Source: Bradyrhizobium liaoningense (GTDB lineage: Bacteria > Pseudomonadota > Alphaproteobacteria > Rhizobiales > Xanthobacteraceae). Taken from it: 64,000 nt of DNA. Where the stretch lies: contig NZ_JAFCJT010000028.1 of assembly GCF_018130785.1 (NCBI RefSeq), forward strand, positions 24,182-88,181, in the 5' to 3' direction. The notes beneath the pieces are model-generated. The model worked only from the letters and a program-made list of their open reading frames with translations, searched no databases and had not been told where the DNA came from. Each line of letters begins with the position of its first letter. Position 1 is the stretch's first letter. A program made the position numbers and the translations under genes. Of the stretch, positions 55,086 through 63,873 are shown piece after piece.

Positions 55086-55568
55086 TCACCCCTCCAATTT
55101 CCTCAACAACAACTTCAGCGCCGTCGCCGCAAACATCTGCATGTTCGCAAACCTGTCATTGTTGCCCGTCTCCAGCGTGATCACCTCCGTTGCGGGCCCG
55201 GACACTGCCATGCAACTGTGCCCGGCCGCATCGCCGTAGCGGTTGCCGGTGGGGCCGGCGGCGCCGGTCTCAGAGAGGCCCCAGTCGCAGCCGAAGCGGC
55301 CGCGCATCTGTTCGGCGAGGAGTTTCGCATACGGCTCCGACGAGGAGCGAAAGCCCTTCATTCCTTCGTCCGAAATATCCATCAGCACACGCCTCGCATC
55401 GCGGGTGTAGACCACCGCGCCGCCGAGGAAGTAGGCGGAGGCGCCGGGCACCGCGAGCAGGCTGGCCGAGATCAGGCCGCCGGTCGAGGATTCAGCCACT
55501 GCAATCGTCTGTTTGCGCGCGATCAGTTTGGCCGCGACCTGTTCCGCAATGCCGACGAGCTCTTTCAT
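55086..55568 (-). CDS. Nicotinamide-nucleotide amidase, CinA C-terminal type (PncC-like)
   Basis: The 160-residue protein is a stand-alone CinA C-terminal domain: IAVAESSTGGLISASLLAVPGASAYFLGGAVVYTRDARRVLM and SETGAAGPTGNRYGDAAGHSCMAV. This domain deamidates nicotinamide mononucleotide in NAD salvage. The catalytic Ser-Thr-Gly region and glycine-rich SETGxAGPTG loop are intact, so activity is expected. Single gene. Confidence 0.88.
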   Translation of the reverse strand: MKELVGIAEQVAAKLIARKQTIAVAESSTGGLISASLLAVPGASAYFLGGAVVYTRDARRVLMDISDEGMKGFRSSSEPYAKLLAEQMRGRFGCDWGLSETGAAGPTGNRYGDAAGHSCMAVSGPATEVITLETGNNDRFANMQMFAATALKLLLRKLEG

Positions 55569-55732
55569 CCCTAAAACCCCTTATTCCTTCGCAACTGAGC
55601 CCAGCCTTCCTAGCATACGACAGAAGCCTTGGCCGAGTTGCGGGCGGCGGGCAGGCCTGCTTGAATGGCGGGACAGAAGACGGCAGCCGCGAAGCGCTGC
55701 CCCACAAGACGAGGAAATGTGAAGGAGACGTC

Positions 55733-56791
55733 ATGGCGTCCCTGATCGCCGGCGGGGTGGATTGCGACGTGCATCCCGCCGTGCCGCATCTGACCAGCCT
55801 GCTGCCATACCTGAACGACTATTGGCGCGATCAGGTGACGACGCGCGGCATGGTCGATCTTGTCTCGCAATCCTATCCGCAGAATTCGCCGATCGTCGCG
55901 CGTCCCGATTGGCGGCCGGAAACCGGCAAGTCCGGCGAAAGCCTGAAGGACATGCAGCGTCATCTGCTCGATCCGTTCCAGCTCACGCACGCCATCTGCA
56001 ATCCGCTCTACGGCGTGCAGATGGTGTTCTCGGAAGATTTGCAGGCCGCCTTCTGCCGCGCGTTGAACGAGTGGCTCGTGAAGGAATGGCTCGATCGCGA
56101 TCAACGGCTGCGCGGCTCGATCGTGATTCCGACGCAAAGTGTGGAAAAGGCCGTGACCGAGATCGAGCGCTGCGCACAGGACCGGCGCTTCGTGCAAGTG
56201 CTGATGCTGGTGATGGGCGACACGCCGCTCGGCAAGCGCGCGTGGTGGCCGATCTACGAGGCCGCAGAACGGCTCGATTTGCCGGTCGGCATCCATGCGG
56301 GTTCCGCTTATCACAATCCGCCGACTGCCGTGGGCTGGGGTTCCTACCACATCGAGGATTATGTCGGTCAGGCGCAGGCGTTCCAGACCCAGCTCACCAG
56401 CCTGATCGTCGAGGGCGTGTTCGCCAAATATCCGCGGCTGAAAATGGTGATGCTCGAATCCGGCGTCTCCTGGATCTCGCCCTATCTCTGGCGCCTGCAC
56501 AAGTTCTGGCGCGGGGTGCGTATGGAGACGCCCTGGGTCGATCGCGCGCCGCTGGACATTGTGCGCAGCAACATCCGGTTCTCGTTACAGCCATTTGATG
56601 TGCCGCCGGAACCCGAGACATTAATTCGCCTGTTTGATCATATGCAGTCGGACGAATTGGTTCTATTCTCCACCGACTATCCGCACTGGCAGTTCGACGG
56701 CCAGGACGCGCTGCCCGAAGGTCTGTCCCCCGATCTCGTGCGCAAGATCATGATCGACAATCCGCATGCAACCTATCCCCGCCTGACGTGA
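55733..56791 (+). CDS. Amidohydrolase-2 family protein (ACMSD-like), first of tandem pair
   Basis: The 352-residue protein has an ACMSD/decarboxylase-like barrel: VDCDVHPAVPH at the N terminus (D-x-H), LPVGIHAGSAYHNPPTAVG with a conserved His, KMVMLESGVSWI, and a late LVLFSTDYPHWQFDG carrying the catalytic Asp. It starts after GAAGGAG (55733). The next gene, 25 bp downstream, codes for a paralogue of similar length, and a Rieske protein follows. A cytosolic decarboxylase or hydrolase in degradation of an aromatic or heterocyclic acid is inferred from family and context. Confidence 0.85.
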   Translation: MASLIAGGVDCDVHPAVPHLTSLLPYLNDYWRDQVTTRGMVDLVSQSYPQNSPIVARPDWRPETGKSGESLKDMQRHLLDPFQLTHAICNPLYGVQMVFSEDLQAAFCRALNEWLVKEWLDRDQRLRGSIVIPTQSVEKAVTEIERCAQDRRFVQVLMLVMGDTPLGKRAWWPIYEAAERLDLPVGIHAGSAYHNPPTAVGWGSYHIEDYVGQAQAFQTQLTSLIVEGVFAKYPRLKMVMLESGVSWISPYLWRLHKFWRGVRMETPWVDRAPLDIVRSNIRFSLQPFDVPPEPETLIRLFDHMQSDELVLFSTDYPHWQFDGQDALPEGLSPDLVRKIMIDNPHATYPRLT

Positions 56792-56816
56792 GCCCGCTGC
56801 CAAAGGAGGCAAGGCG

Positions 56817-57929
56817 ATGAATGTCCAATTCCGCGAGAGCCTAGAAGCTGCTTCCCCACAGACCGTCAAAACCGCGATCGCGGACTGCGACATCCATCCG
56901 GCACGCGCGACCCGGACCGAGCTTTATCCGTACCTCGCCAAACGCTGGCAGCATCATCTCGAAGTCTACGGTGTCCATGCCTATCAAGGCATGATGGAAG
57001 GGCCGCCCTATCCGAAGGCCCAGCCCAACGCCTCGCGCCGCGACGCCTATCCGCCGGAAGGCGGGCCGCAGGGCTCTTCGTTGCCTTTCATGCAGAAGCA
57101 GCTGCTCGATCCCAACAACGTGCAATTCGGCGTGCTCAATCCGCTCAACACGGGGCAAGGCATCCGTAATCACGAGCTCTCGGCGGCGCTGTGCTCGGCC
57201 ATCAACGACTGGCAGATCGACAAATGGACCTCGAAGGACAGGCGGCTCAAGGCCTCGATCGTCGTCGGCAATGAGGACGGCCTGTCGGCCGCCGCCGAGA
57301 TCCGTGAGCGCGCCGGCGACAAGAATTTCGTGCAGGTGCTCCTGCTCAGCCGCAACGTCGAGCCGCTCGGCCAGCGCCGTTACTGGCCGATCTATCAGGC
57401 TGCGGAAGAGGCGGGGCTTCCCGTCGGCGTGCATGCTTTCGGCTTCGGCGGCAATCCGATCACGCCGTCCGGATGGCCTTCCTATTACATCGAGGAAATG
57501 GTGGGCCACTCGCAGTGCCAGCAATCGGCGCTGGCGAGCCTTGTTCTGGAAGGTGTGTTCGAGCGCTTTCCGAAGCTGAAGATGGTGATGATCGAGGCCG
57601 GCTTCGGCTGGGCCCCGTCGCTTGCCTGGCGGCTCGACAAGGTCTGGCAGCGGCTGCGCAGCGAAGTGCCGCATGTGAAGCGGCCGCCGTCGGAATATAT
57701 CCGCGAGCAGGTGTGGTGGACCACGCAGCCGATGGAGGACCCGGAGCGGCGCGAGGATCTTTTCGACGTCATCAAATGGATCGGCTGGGACCGTCTTCTG
57801 TTCGCGACCGATTATCCGCATTGGGACTATGACGAGCCGTCGCGCGTGCTGCCGGCGGGCGTAAGCGAGGCCAATCGCGAGGCGTTCTACCTCGGCAATG
57901 CGCAGAAGCTCTACGGAATAGCCGCATGA
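56817..57929 (+). CDS. Amidohydrolase-2 family protein (ACMSD-like), second of tandem pair
   Basis: The 370-residue protein shares the layout of the preceding one: IADCDIHPARATRTELYPYL, LPVGVHAFGFGGNPITPSGWPSYYIEEM, KMVMIEAGFGWAPSLAWRLDKVW and LLFATDYPHWDYDEPS. The two were probably duplicated and diverged. It begins 25 bp after its partner, supporting co-transcription. No substrate can be assigned. Confidence 0.85.
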   Translation: MNVQFRESLEAASPQTVKTAIADCDIHPARATRTELYPYLAKRWQHHLEVYGVHAYQGMMEGPPYPKAQPNASRRDAYPPEGGPQGSSLPFMQKQLLDPNNVQFGVLNPLNTGQGIRNHELSAALCSAINDWQIDKWTSKDRRLKASIVVGNEDGLSAAAEIRERAGDKNFVQVLLLSRNVEPLGQRRYWPIYQAAEEAGLPVGVHAFGFGGNPITPSGWPSYYIEEMVGHSQCQQSALASLVLEGVFERFPKLKMVMIEAGFGWAPSLAWRLDKVWQRLRSEVPHVKRPPSEYIREQVWWTTQPMEDPERREDLFDVIKWIGWDRLLFATDYPHWDYDEPSRVLPAGVSEANREAFYLGNAQKLYGIAA

Positions 57930-57982
57930 TCCGAAAAAGTGTGAAGCGGTTTTTCGATCAGATCATGCGGAAGACATAAAGC

Positions 57983-58396
57983 ATGGCGCGGCATGTGATT
58001 GCGCCCGTCGACGAGCTTCCGCCGGGCACGCGAAAATTTCTGGAGATCGACGGGCGGCCGATCGCGGTCTTCAACATCAAGGGCGAGTATTTCGGCCTGA
58101 TGAACCGCTGCCCGCATCAGGGCGCGGCGCTGTGCGAGGGCCCGCTCATCGGGCTGGCCCAATCAAAGGATCCCGGCGAGATCGAGTACACCAAGCTCGG
58201 CGAGATCATCCGCTGTCCCTGGCACGGCTGGGAGTTCGACGTCCGCACCGGCCAGTCCTATTGCGACCCCCGCCGCTTCCGCGTGAAGGCCTATCCGGCG
58301 CATGCCGAGCCGGGTGCGAACGTTGTGAAGGGGCCGTATGTCGCCGAGACCGTCACGGTGAAGGTCGAGAGCGACTACGTGGTGGTGGAGCTGTAG
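57983..58396 (+). CDS. Rieske [2Fe-2S] protein, single domain
   Basis: The 137-residue protein binds a Rieske cluster through Cys43-His45 (NRCPHQG) and Cys78-His81 (RCPWHGWEF). The 32-residue gap between the two ligand pairs is longer than the usual 15-17 and contains LIGLAQSKDPGEIEYTKLGE. It could serve as a ferredoxin or as the oxidative component of an enzyme acting with the two amidohydrolases upstream. The 53-bp gap before it (TCCGAAAAAGTGTGAAGCGG-type) is a dispersed sequence common in rhizobia. Confidence 0.85.
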   Translation: MARHVIAPVDELPPGTRKFLEIDGRPIAVFNIKGEYFGLMNRCPHQGAALCEGPLIGLAQSKDPGEIEYTKLGEIIRCPWHGWEFDVRTGQSYCDPRRFRVKAYPAHAEPGANVVKGPYVAETVTVKVESDYVVVEL

Positions 58397-58407
58397 CTGC
58401 ACCTTTC

Positions 58408-58566
58408 ACCCTCCCCTGGAGGGGGAGGGTGATCGCGCGCAGCGCGAGCGGGGTGGGGTGAACTCTCCCCACGGGCAGCGTTCGACGCGGAGGGACCTTC
58501 ACCCCACCCCGTCTCACATTTTCGCTGCGCTCAATGTGAGCCGACCCTCCCCCTCCAGGGGAGGGT
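58408..58566. repeat. 159-bp palindromic dispersed element, copy 2
   Basis: This has the same length and the same 23-bp terminal inverted repeats as 17819-17977, with a diverged centre (GCGAGCGGGGTGGGGTGAAC, then TCACCCCACCCCG). It lies between the convergent Rieske and MFS genes. Confidence 0.85.
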
Positions 58567-58593
58567 AAGAGGCGACGATGATCGAAGTGACTA

Positions 58594-59919
58594 TCAATGC
58601 CCCGCAACCGGCTCCGCCGCCGTATCGTACGTCGGCACCGCCTTGCCGCCGCCGCGATAGACGACCGACGCGGCGATGATGCCGAGCACGGCCGCGAACA
58701 TCAGCCAGAACCCGGGCGATGCCTTGTCGCCGGTATGCTCGATCAGCAAGGTCGAGGCGAACGGGGTGAAGGTGCCGAACAGCGCGGCGGCGAGCGCGAA
58801 CGCAAGCGAGAAGCATGTGGTGCGCACATGCGCCGGCACGATCTCGACCAGCGCGCCGAGCATGGTGCCGCTGTAGACGCCGAAATAGAACGAAAACATC
58901 ATCTCGACCGCGAGCAGTTTGCCAAACGTCGGCGCGGCTACCAGCCAGTGCAGCGCCGGGTAGGCGGTGACGAGCGTCAGGCAGGCGATGGCCAGTAGCA
59001 CCGGCTTGCGGCCGATGCGGTCGGACAGCGCGCCGCCGACCGGATTCCAGAAGAAGTTGGTCACGGCGACGAGCAGCGTCACGAGCAGTGCGTCCTGCGT
59101 CGAGAGCTTCAGCACGGTCTTGCCGAAGGTCGGCGTGTACACGGTGACGAAGTAGAACGTCGTCGTGGTCAGGACCGCGATCATCATGCCGAGGACGACG
59201 ATGCGCCAGTTGGCGAAGGCGGAGGCGAACACCTCGCTTGCGGTCGGATGCTTCTTCATGGCGAGGAAGGCCGGTGTCTCCTCGAGCGTCCGCCGCAGGA
59301 CGAAGATCAAGGGAATGATCAGGCAGCCGACGAAGAACGGAATGCGCCAGCCCCAGGCGGCAACGGTGTCGGCCGGCATCACCTCGGAGAGGATGAAGCC
59401 GAGGATCGAGGCCACGAAGATCGCGACCTGCTGGCTCGACGACTGGAACGAGGTGTAGAAGCCGCGATTGCCGGGCGTGGAGATCTCCGCGAGATAGACC
59501 GACACGCCGCCGAGCTCGACGCCGGCGGAGAAGCCTTGCAGCAAACGACCGACCAGCACGATGATTGGCGCGGCGATGCCGATGGTCGCGTAGCTCGGGC
59601 AGAACGCGATCACGACGGTGCCGATGGCCATGATGCCGAGCGTGACGATCAGGCCCTGGCGGCGGCCGATGCGGTCGATGTAGGCGCCGAGCACGATCGC
59701 GCCGACGGGGCGCATCAAGGCGCCAAGCCAGAACACGCCGAAAGTGTTGAGCAGCGAGGCGGTCTCGTTGGTGGAGGGAAAGAACGCCTTGCCGATGGCG
59801 GCGGCATAGAAGCCGAACAGGAAGAAATCGAACTGCTCGAGGAAATTGCCTGAGGTGGCGCGCAGGATTGCGCCGATGCGCGACTTGATCTCGGGCGGAT
59901 TGGTTGCTGGTCCAGCCAT
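58594..59919 (-). CDS. MFS transporter, metabolite:H+ symporter (MHS) type
   Basis: The 441-residue protein has about 12 membrane segments. Conserved motifs are GAYIDRIGRRQGLIVTLG (loop 2-3), GRLLQGFSAGVELGGVSVYLAE and GGALSDRIGRKPVLL (loop 8-9), which are those of the MHS branch that transports citrate, ketoglutarate, proline or aromatic acids with protons. It could import the substrate of the amidohydrolase/Rieske cluster. The LysR gene lies upstream on the same strand, 141 bp away. Confidence 0.9.
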   Translation of the reverse strand: MAGPATNPPEIKSRIGAILRATSGNFLEQFDFFLFGFYAAAIGKAFFPSTNETASLLNTFGVFWLGALMRPVGAIVLGAYIDRIGRRQGLIVTLGIMAIGTVVIAFCPSYATIGIAAPIIVLVGRLLQGFSAGVELGGVSVYLAEISTPGNRGFYTSFQSSSQQVAIFVASILGFILSEVMPADTVAAWGWRIPFFVGCLIIPLIFVLRRTLEETPAFLAMKKHPTASEVFASAFANWRIVVLGMMIAVLTTTTFYFVTVYTPTFGKTVLKLSTQDALLVTLLVAVTNFFWNPVGGALSDRIGRKPVLLAIACLTLVTAYPALHWLVAAPTFGKLLAVEMMFSFYFGVYSGTMLGALVEIVPAHVRTTCFSLAFALAAALFGTFTPFASTLLIEHTGDKASPGFWLMFAAVLGIIAASVVYRGGGKAVPTYDTAAEPVAGH

Positions 59920-60060
59920 GACGTTACTCCCTGGAAGACGTGGCCGGACCGGAACTCATTTCACGGCAAGGCAACAGATTGATGCTGCGACAATCTGTCC
60001 TACCCCTCCCGCGCGGGGCGCGGCGAGTCAACCAATTTCACCGCGGAAGCTGATGATTTT

Positions 60061-60960
60061 TCAGGCTTTATTCTGCGTTGCAGCGATCATCCATTCGCGG
60101 AACGCCGCCAGCTTCGGCGCTTCGCGCCGGCCCTCCGGGGCGACCAGATAGAAGCCGGCATCGGCCGGCAGCGCGATCTTGAAGGGCACCACGAGCCGGC
60201 CCTTGGCGATGTCGTCCTGGACGTAGGAGGTCCGCCCCATCGCCACGCCGATGCCGTCGATTGCGGCCTGGATGGTCATGAAGATCATGTCGAAGGTGAT
60301 GCCGGGCTGCCTGGCGATGTCGCCCGGAAGGCCGGCCGCCGTCAGCCATAGCCGCCAGTCGTCGCTGTTGGCATTGGAGGTGTGCAGCAGCGGATAGCCC
60401 CGGAGATCCTCGGGCTGGCGCAGCGGCTTGTCGCCGCGCAGCAGCGACGGACTGCACACCGGAAACAGCTCGTCCGCCATCAGCCAGTCGGCGCGCAGGC
60501 CCGGCCACTGACCGCGGCCATAGCGAATCGCGGCATCGACATTGTCGCGCTGGAAATCGACGAGGCTGGTCGAGGTGGTGATGCGGACGTCGATGCCGGG
60601 ATGCTGCTCCTGGAAATCGGTCAGCCGCGGCAGCAGCCATTTCGCGGCGAGCGATGCCAACGTCGAGACGGTCAGCACCTTGTCATCGTCCTTGCGCAGC
60701 AGCCGGTCGGTCGCGAGGCGGAGGTCGTTGAAGGCGGCGCGGACGCCGGGGAGGTAGTCGCGCGCCTCAGGCGTCAGCGCCAGCGCGCGGTTCTGCCGGA
60801 CGAACAGGCGGATGCCCAGCTCCTCCTCGAGCCGCCGGATCTGATGGCTGATCGCGGTCTGGGTCACGTTCAGCTCGGACGCGGCCAGCGTGAAGCTGAG
60901 ATGGCGCGCGGCGGCCTCAAAGGCCCGCAATCCGTTCAGGGAGGGCAATCTGGCAGTCAT
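60061..60960 (-). CDS. LysR-family transcriptional regulator (GcvA-like)
   Basis: The 299-residue protein has an N-terminal helix-turn-helix (LNGLRAFEAAARHLSFTLAASELNVTQTAISHQIRRLEEELGIRLFVRQNRALALTPEA) and a substrate-binding domain ending NKA, close to GcvA-type regulators. It is on the same strand as the MFS gene downstream and is likely to control that gene and possibly the amidohydrolase cluster, an inference from position only. Confidence 0.92.
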   Translation of the reverse strand: MTARLPSLNGLRAFEAAARHLSFTLAASELNVTQTAISHQIRRLEEELGIRLFVRQNRALALTPEARDYLPGVRAAFNDLRLATDRLLRKDDDKVLTVSTLASLAAKWLLPRLTDFQEQHPGIDVRITTSTSLVDFQRDNVDAAIRYGRGQWPGLRADWLMADELFPVCSPSLLRGDKPLRQPEDLRGYPLLHTSNANSDDWRLWLTAAGLPGDIARQPGITFDMIFMTIQAAIDGIGVAMGRTSYVQDDIAKGRLVVPFKIALPADAGFYLVAPEGRREAPKLAAFREWMIAATQNKA

Positions 60961-61070
60961 CTGGCAGCAGGATGCATGACGTTATTTCATGCGAAGGGGT
61001 ACAAATTGTCGTTTGTCGCAGCGCGGTGGCAAGCAGATATTAGCGGTCAAGTTAGCTCAAGGAGCTGAAA

Positions 61071-61274
61071 ATGTCTACTTTGACCCACAATTCGATGACA
61101 AATCATCATGCACCCGGCCTCATCCAGCAAATCGGCGAGACGCTTCACGTCTGGCACGAGCGCTACCGGACCCGCCGCGAACTGACCAACTGGACGGCCC
61201 GCGATCTCCACGACGTCGGCCTGTCCTGGACCGACATCGCCTACGAGGCTGACAAACCCTTCTGGCGGGCCTGA
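61071..61274 (+). CDS. DUF1127-family small protein
   Basis: The 67-residue protein ends with the DUF1127 motif: WHERYRTRRELTNWTARDLHDVGLSWTDIAYEADKPFWRA. These small basic, RNA-binding-like proteins are involved in RNA turnover and phosphate/stress responses in several alphaproteobacteria. The start follows AAGGAGCTGAAA, a strong ribosome-binding site. Confidence 0.85.
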   Translation: MSTLTHNSMTNHHAPGLIQQIGETLHVWHERYRTRRELTNWTARDLHDVGLSWTDIAYEADKPFWRA

Positions 61275-61343
61275 TTGGCCGCCAGGCCGGCGCCGCCTGA
61301 TCACAGGGGCGCCGGCGGTCCCTCTTTCTGTAGGGCTCGTGTC

Positions 61344-61967
61344 ATGAGCATCCTCCGCCTGGAAGATCTGAAGCAATATTCGGACGTGCTGCGCACCCGG
61401 CAGGGCGAGGCGATCAACGTTCGCTTCGTCGAGCCGCGCGACACCGAGGAACTCCAGCACTATTTCCGGTCGCTCTCGACCCGCTCCCGCTACAACCGTT
61501 TCTTCGGTGCGATCAGCGAATTGCCGAAGGGGCTGCTGGGTGAATTCCTCGACGTTGGAGCGCGTGAGCGCTTCACTGTCGTCGCGACCAAGATAGTCGA
61601 CGGCTTCGAGACCATCGTCGCCGAAGCGCGCTACGCCTTCCATGCCGAGACTTCTACCCTCGAGTTCGGCCTGTCGGTCGACGACCGCTGGCACGGCCAC
61701 GGCATCGCGACCGCGCTGATGAAGAATCTCGAATGCCGCGCGGCAGCTCTTGGTGCCGAGCACATGTTCGGCGACACGCTGCGCTCCAACGAGACCATGA
61801 TCTCGCTCGCCCGCAAATCCGGTTTCGCTTTCGTCAATCATCCCGACGACTGGAAGCTGGTGCGCTTCGACAAGGAGATCGTGGTCGCGCCGAAAGACAT
61901 TCCCTGCGCGAGCTGGCGCCTCGCCGCCCTTTCCCGTCAGGCCGACAGCCCCTCAGCCTCGGCCTGA
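61344..61967 (+). CDS. GNAT-family N-acetyltransferase
   Basis: The 207-residue protein has a GNAT core: INVRFVEPRDTEELQHYFRSLSTRSRYNRFFGAI, LEFGLSVDDRWHGHGIATALMKNLECRAAALG (acetyl-CoA-binding RxxGxG/A loop as RWHGHGIA) and LRSNETMISLARKSGFAF. The substrate is unknown. It follows the DUF1127 gene by about 70 bp and ends at a strong terminator. The start at 61344 is chosen because the upstream extension is not conserved in appearance. Confidence 0.85.
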   Translation: MSILRLEDLKQYSDVLRTRQGEAINVRFVEPRDTEELQHYFRSLSTRSRYNRFFGAISELPKGLLGEFLDVGARERFTVVATKIVDGFETIVAEARYAFHAETSTLEFGLSVDDRWHGHGIATALMKNLECRAAALGAEHMFGDTLRSNETMISLARKSGFAFVNHPDDWKLVRFDKEIVVAPKDIPCASWRLAALSRQADSPSASA

Positions 61968-61978
61968 CATCACTCCGA

Positions 61979-62015
61979 GCCCGGCCTGGTCAAAACCAGA
62001 GCCGGGCCTTTTTTT
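61979..62015 (+). terminator. Rho-independent terminator after the acetyltransferase gene
   Basis: The stem GCCCGGC-C-TGGT faces ACCA-GA-GCCGGGC around a CAAA loop and is followed by seven T residues. It lies 12 bp after the acetyltransferase stop and just before the stop of the convergent SDR gene. Confidence 0.9.
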
Positions 62016-62023
62016 GCCCTCAC

Positions 62024-62863
62024 TTAAGCGCGGTCGTCGGTGAAGTCGGTCGAGGTCGCGACCGACCGCCAGCCCGCCAGCTCCCTCGCAACGAAGATGT
62101 GTTTCGCCTCGATCCGCTCCACGGTGTCGCTGCCGAGCGGCAGCCGCAGCGGCGGGTTCTTGGCGTCAACCAACTTCAGGAAGGCCTGTGCCAGCTTGCG
62201 CGGATCGCCGCGCTGGCCGCCATTGACGTCGGCCGTGTGCGCGCGGGTCTTGCCGACGCTCTCGTGATAGTCGTCGATCACCTGCGCGGTGCGCGACAGC
62301 GAGGTCTCGTCGAGGAAGTCGGTGCGGAAGAAGCCCGGCTCGACCACGGTCACCTTGATGCCGAACGGCGCGACTTCGCCGGCCAGCGCCTCGCTGAGGC
62401 CCTCGACCGCGAACTTCGTCGCGCCATAGACGCCCCAGCCGGGATACCCGGTGTAGCCGCCGACCGACGAGATGTTGATGACGTGGCCGGAGCGCTGCCG
62501 GCGCATATGCGGCAGCACTGCGCGGGTGACGCCGAGCAGGCCAAATACGTTCGTGCCGAACAGCTTTTGCGTCTCCGCGCCGCTGGCTTCCTCGATCGCG
62601 CCCAACAGGCCATAGCCGGCATTGTTGACGAGGATGTCGATGCGCCCGAAGCGCTTCACCGCCTGGCCTGCCGCTTCATGCGCCTGCGCCTCGCTGGTGA
62701 CGTCGAGCCGGGTGGCCAGCAGGCGCTCGTGAGAGCCGAGCCGTGCGGTGACGGTTGAAGGATCGCGCGCCGTCGCGACCACGGTGTCGCCGGCCTTCAA
62801 CGCCGCTTCGGCGATCAGCGCGCCAAATCCGCGGGACGCTCCTGTGATGAACCAGACACGCAT
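62024..62863 (-). CDS. Short-chain dehydrogenase/reductase (SDR)
   Basis: The 279-residue protein begins MRVWFITGASRGFGALIAEAALKAGDTVVATARD with the classical NAD(P)-binding TGASRGFG motif. It has the NNAGYG motif and the catalytic Ser-Tyr-Lys (ISSVGGYTGYPGWGVYGATKFAVEG). The start at 62863 follows AAAGGG; an upstream frame to 62983 overlaps the divergent regulator. It is controlled most likely by the divergent LysR gene. Substrate unknown. Confidence 0.9.
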   Translation of the reverse strand: MRVWFITGASRGFGALIAEAALKAGDTVVATARDPSTVTARLGSHERLLATRLDVTSEAQAHEAAGQAVKRFGRIDILVNNAGYGLLGAIEEASGAETQKLFGTNVFGLLGVTRAVLPHMRRQRSGHVINISSVGGYTGYPGWGVYGATKFAVEGLSEALAGEVAPFGIKVTVVEPGFFRTDFLDETSLSRTAQVIDDYHESVGKTRAHTADVNGGQRGDPRKLAQAFLKLVDAKNPPLRLPLGSDTVERIEAKHIFVARELAGWRSVATSTDFTDDRA

Positions 62864-62929
62864 GATGTTGCCCTTTCCGTATTGGCCCGGCGATGTGCCG
62901 AGCCGATGGGCAAGGTGTAGCGGCTCGCC

Positions 62930-62950
62930 ATAGCTGAGATAATCCGCTAT
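62930..62950. promoter_or_regulatory. Candidate LysR operator (ATAGC-N11-GCTAT) between divergent genes
   Basis: The inverted repeat ATAGC-N11-GCTAT, with the T-N11-A geometry of LysR-type binding sites, lies 33 bp upstream of the LysR start and 67 bp upstream of the SDR start. Direct binding was not tested. Confidence 0.5.
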
Positions 62951-62982
62951 AAATTTTGCGACCTGCTGAGAAAAATTCATCA

Positions 62983-63873
62983 ATGCGGATCGACCCGTCC
63001 GACCTCGCGACCTTCCTCGCCATCGCTCGCCACCGCAGTTTTCGCGCGGCGGCGACGGGGCTTGGCGTCACGCCATCGGCCCTGTCTCATGCCCTGCGCA
63101 ATATCGAGGAGCGGCTGGGCCTGCGCCTCGTCAACCGCACCACCCGCAGCGTCGCGCTCACCGAGGCCGGCGAACGCCTCTTTGCCCGCATCACCCCGGC
63201 CTTCCGCGACATCGACGACGCGCTCGAGGACCTCAACAATTTTCGCGGCAAGCCGGCCGGCACGCTGCGCTTCACCGCCGCGCGCCAGTCGGCGCAGCTC
63301 GTGCTGCTGCCGATCGTGACGCGCTTCCTGAAATCGTTCCCCGACGTCAGCGTCGAGATCGTGATCAACGACGCCCTGATCGACGTGGTCGCCGCCGGTT
63401 TCGACGCCGGCGTGCGCTTTGGCGAGACCATCGCGGCCGACATGATCGCGGTGCCGATCGGCCCGCGTCACCGTTTTGCGGTGGTGGGCTCGCCTGCCTT
63501 CTTCAAGACGCACAAGCCACCCGCCACGCCGCGCGACCTGAAAGGCCTGCCCTGCATCCGCTACCGCTTCACCTCTGGCGCGCTTTATCACTGGGAATTC
63601 GAGCGCGGCGGCATCGAGCTCGCGATCGATGTCACGGGGCCTCTCACGATGAACGACCAGGACCTGATGGTCGACGCGGCGCTCGACGGGGCTGGCCTTG
63701 CCTATGTGTTCGAAGCGCAGGTGGAAGCGTTGTTGGCGAAACGCAAGTTGGCTCGCGTGCTCGCCGACTGGTGCCCGGCCTATCCCGGCTTCTTCCTGTA
63801 TTATCCGAGCCGCCGCCAGTTACCCGCGGCGCTGCGGGCGTTTGTGGATTTTGCAAGGGCGCCTGCGAAGTAG
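62983..63873 (+). CDS. LysR-family transcriptional regulator, divergent from SDR
   Basis: The 296-residue protein has the LysR helix-turn-helix (SDLATFLAIARHRSFRAAATGLGVTPSALSHALRNIEERLGLRLVNRTTRSVALTEAG) and a full substrate-binding domain. The start at 62983 removes an unsupported N-terminal addition and makes the 119-bp divergent gap with the SDR gene, the usual arrangement for autoregulated LysR regulators. The last ~125 bp of the window hold no further gene start. Confidence 0.93.
   Translation: MRIDPSDLATFLAIARHRSFRAAATGLGVTPSALSHALRNIEERLGLRLVNRTTRSVALTEAGERLFARITPAFRDIDDALEDLNNFRGKPAGTLRFTAARQSAQLVLLPIVTRFLKSFPDVSVEIVINDALIDVVAAGFDAGVRFGETIAADMIAVPIGPRHRFAVVGSPAFFKTHKPPATPRDLKGLPCIRYRFTSGALYHWEFERGGIELAIDVTGPLTMNDQDLMVDAALDGAGLAYVFEAQVEALLAKRKLARVLADWCPAYPGFFLYYPSRRQLPAALRAFVDFARAPAK

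Noticed and set aside
57930..57982. The AT-rich leader between the second amidohydrolase and the Rieske gene, suspected as a promoter.
   Set aside because: The sequence type recurs between genes in rhizobia, so it is more likely a dispersed repeat than a dedicated promoter.
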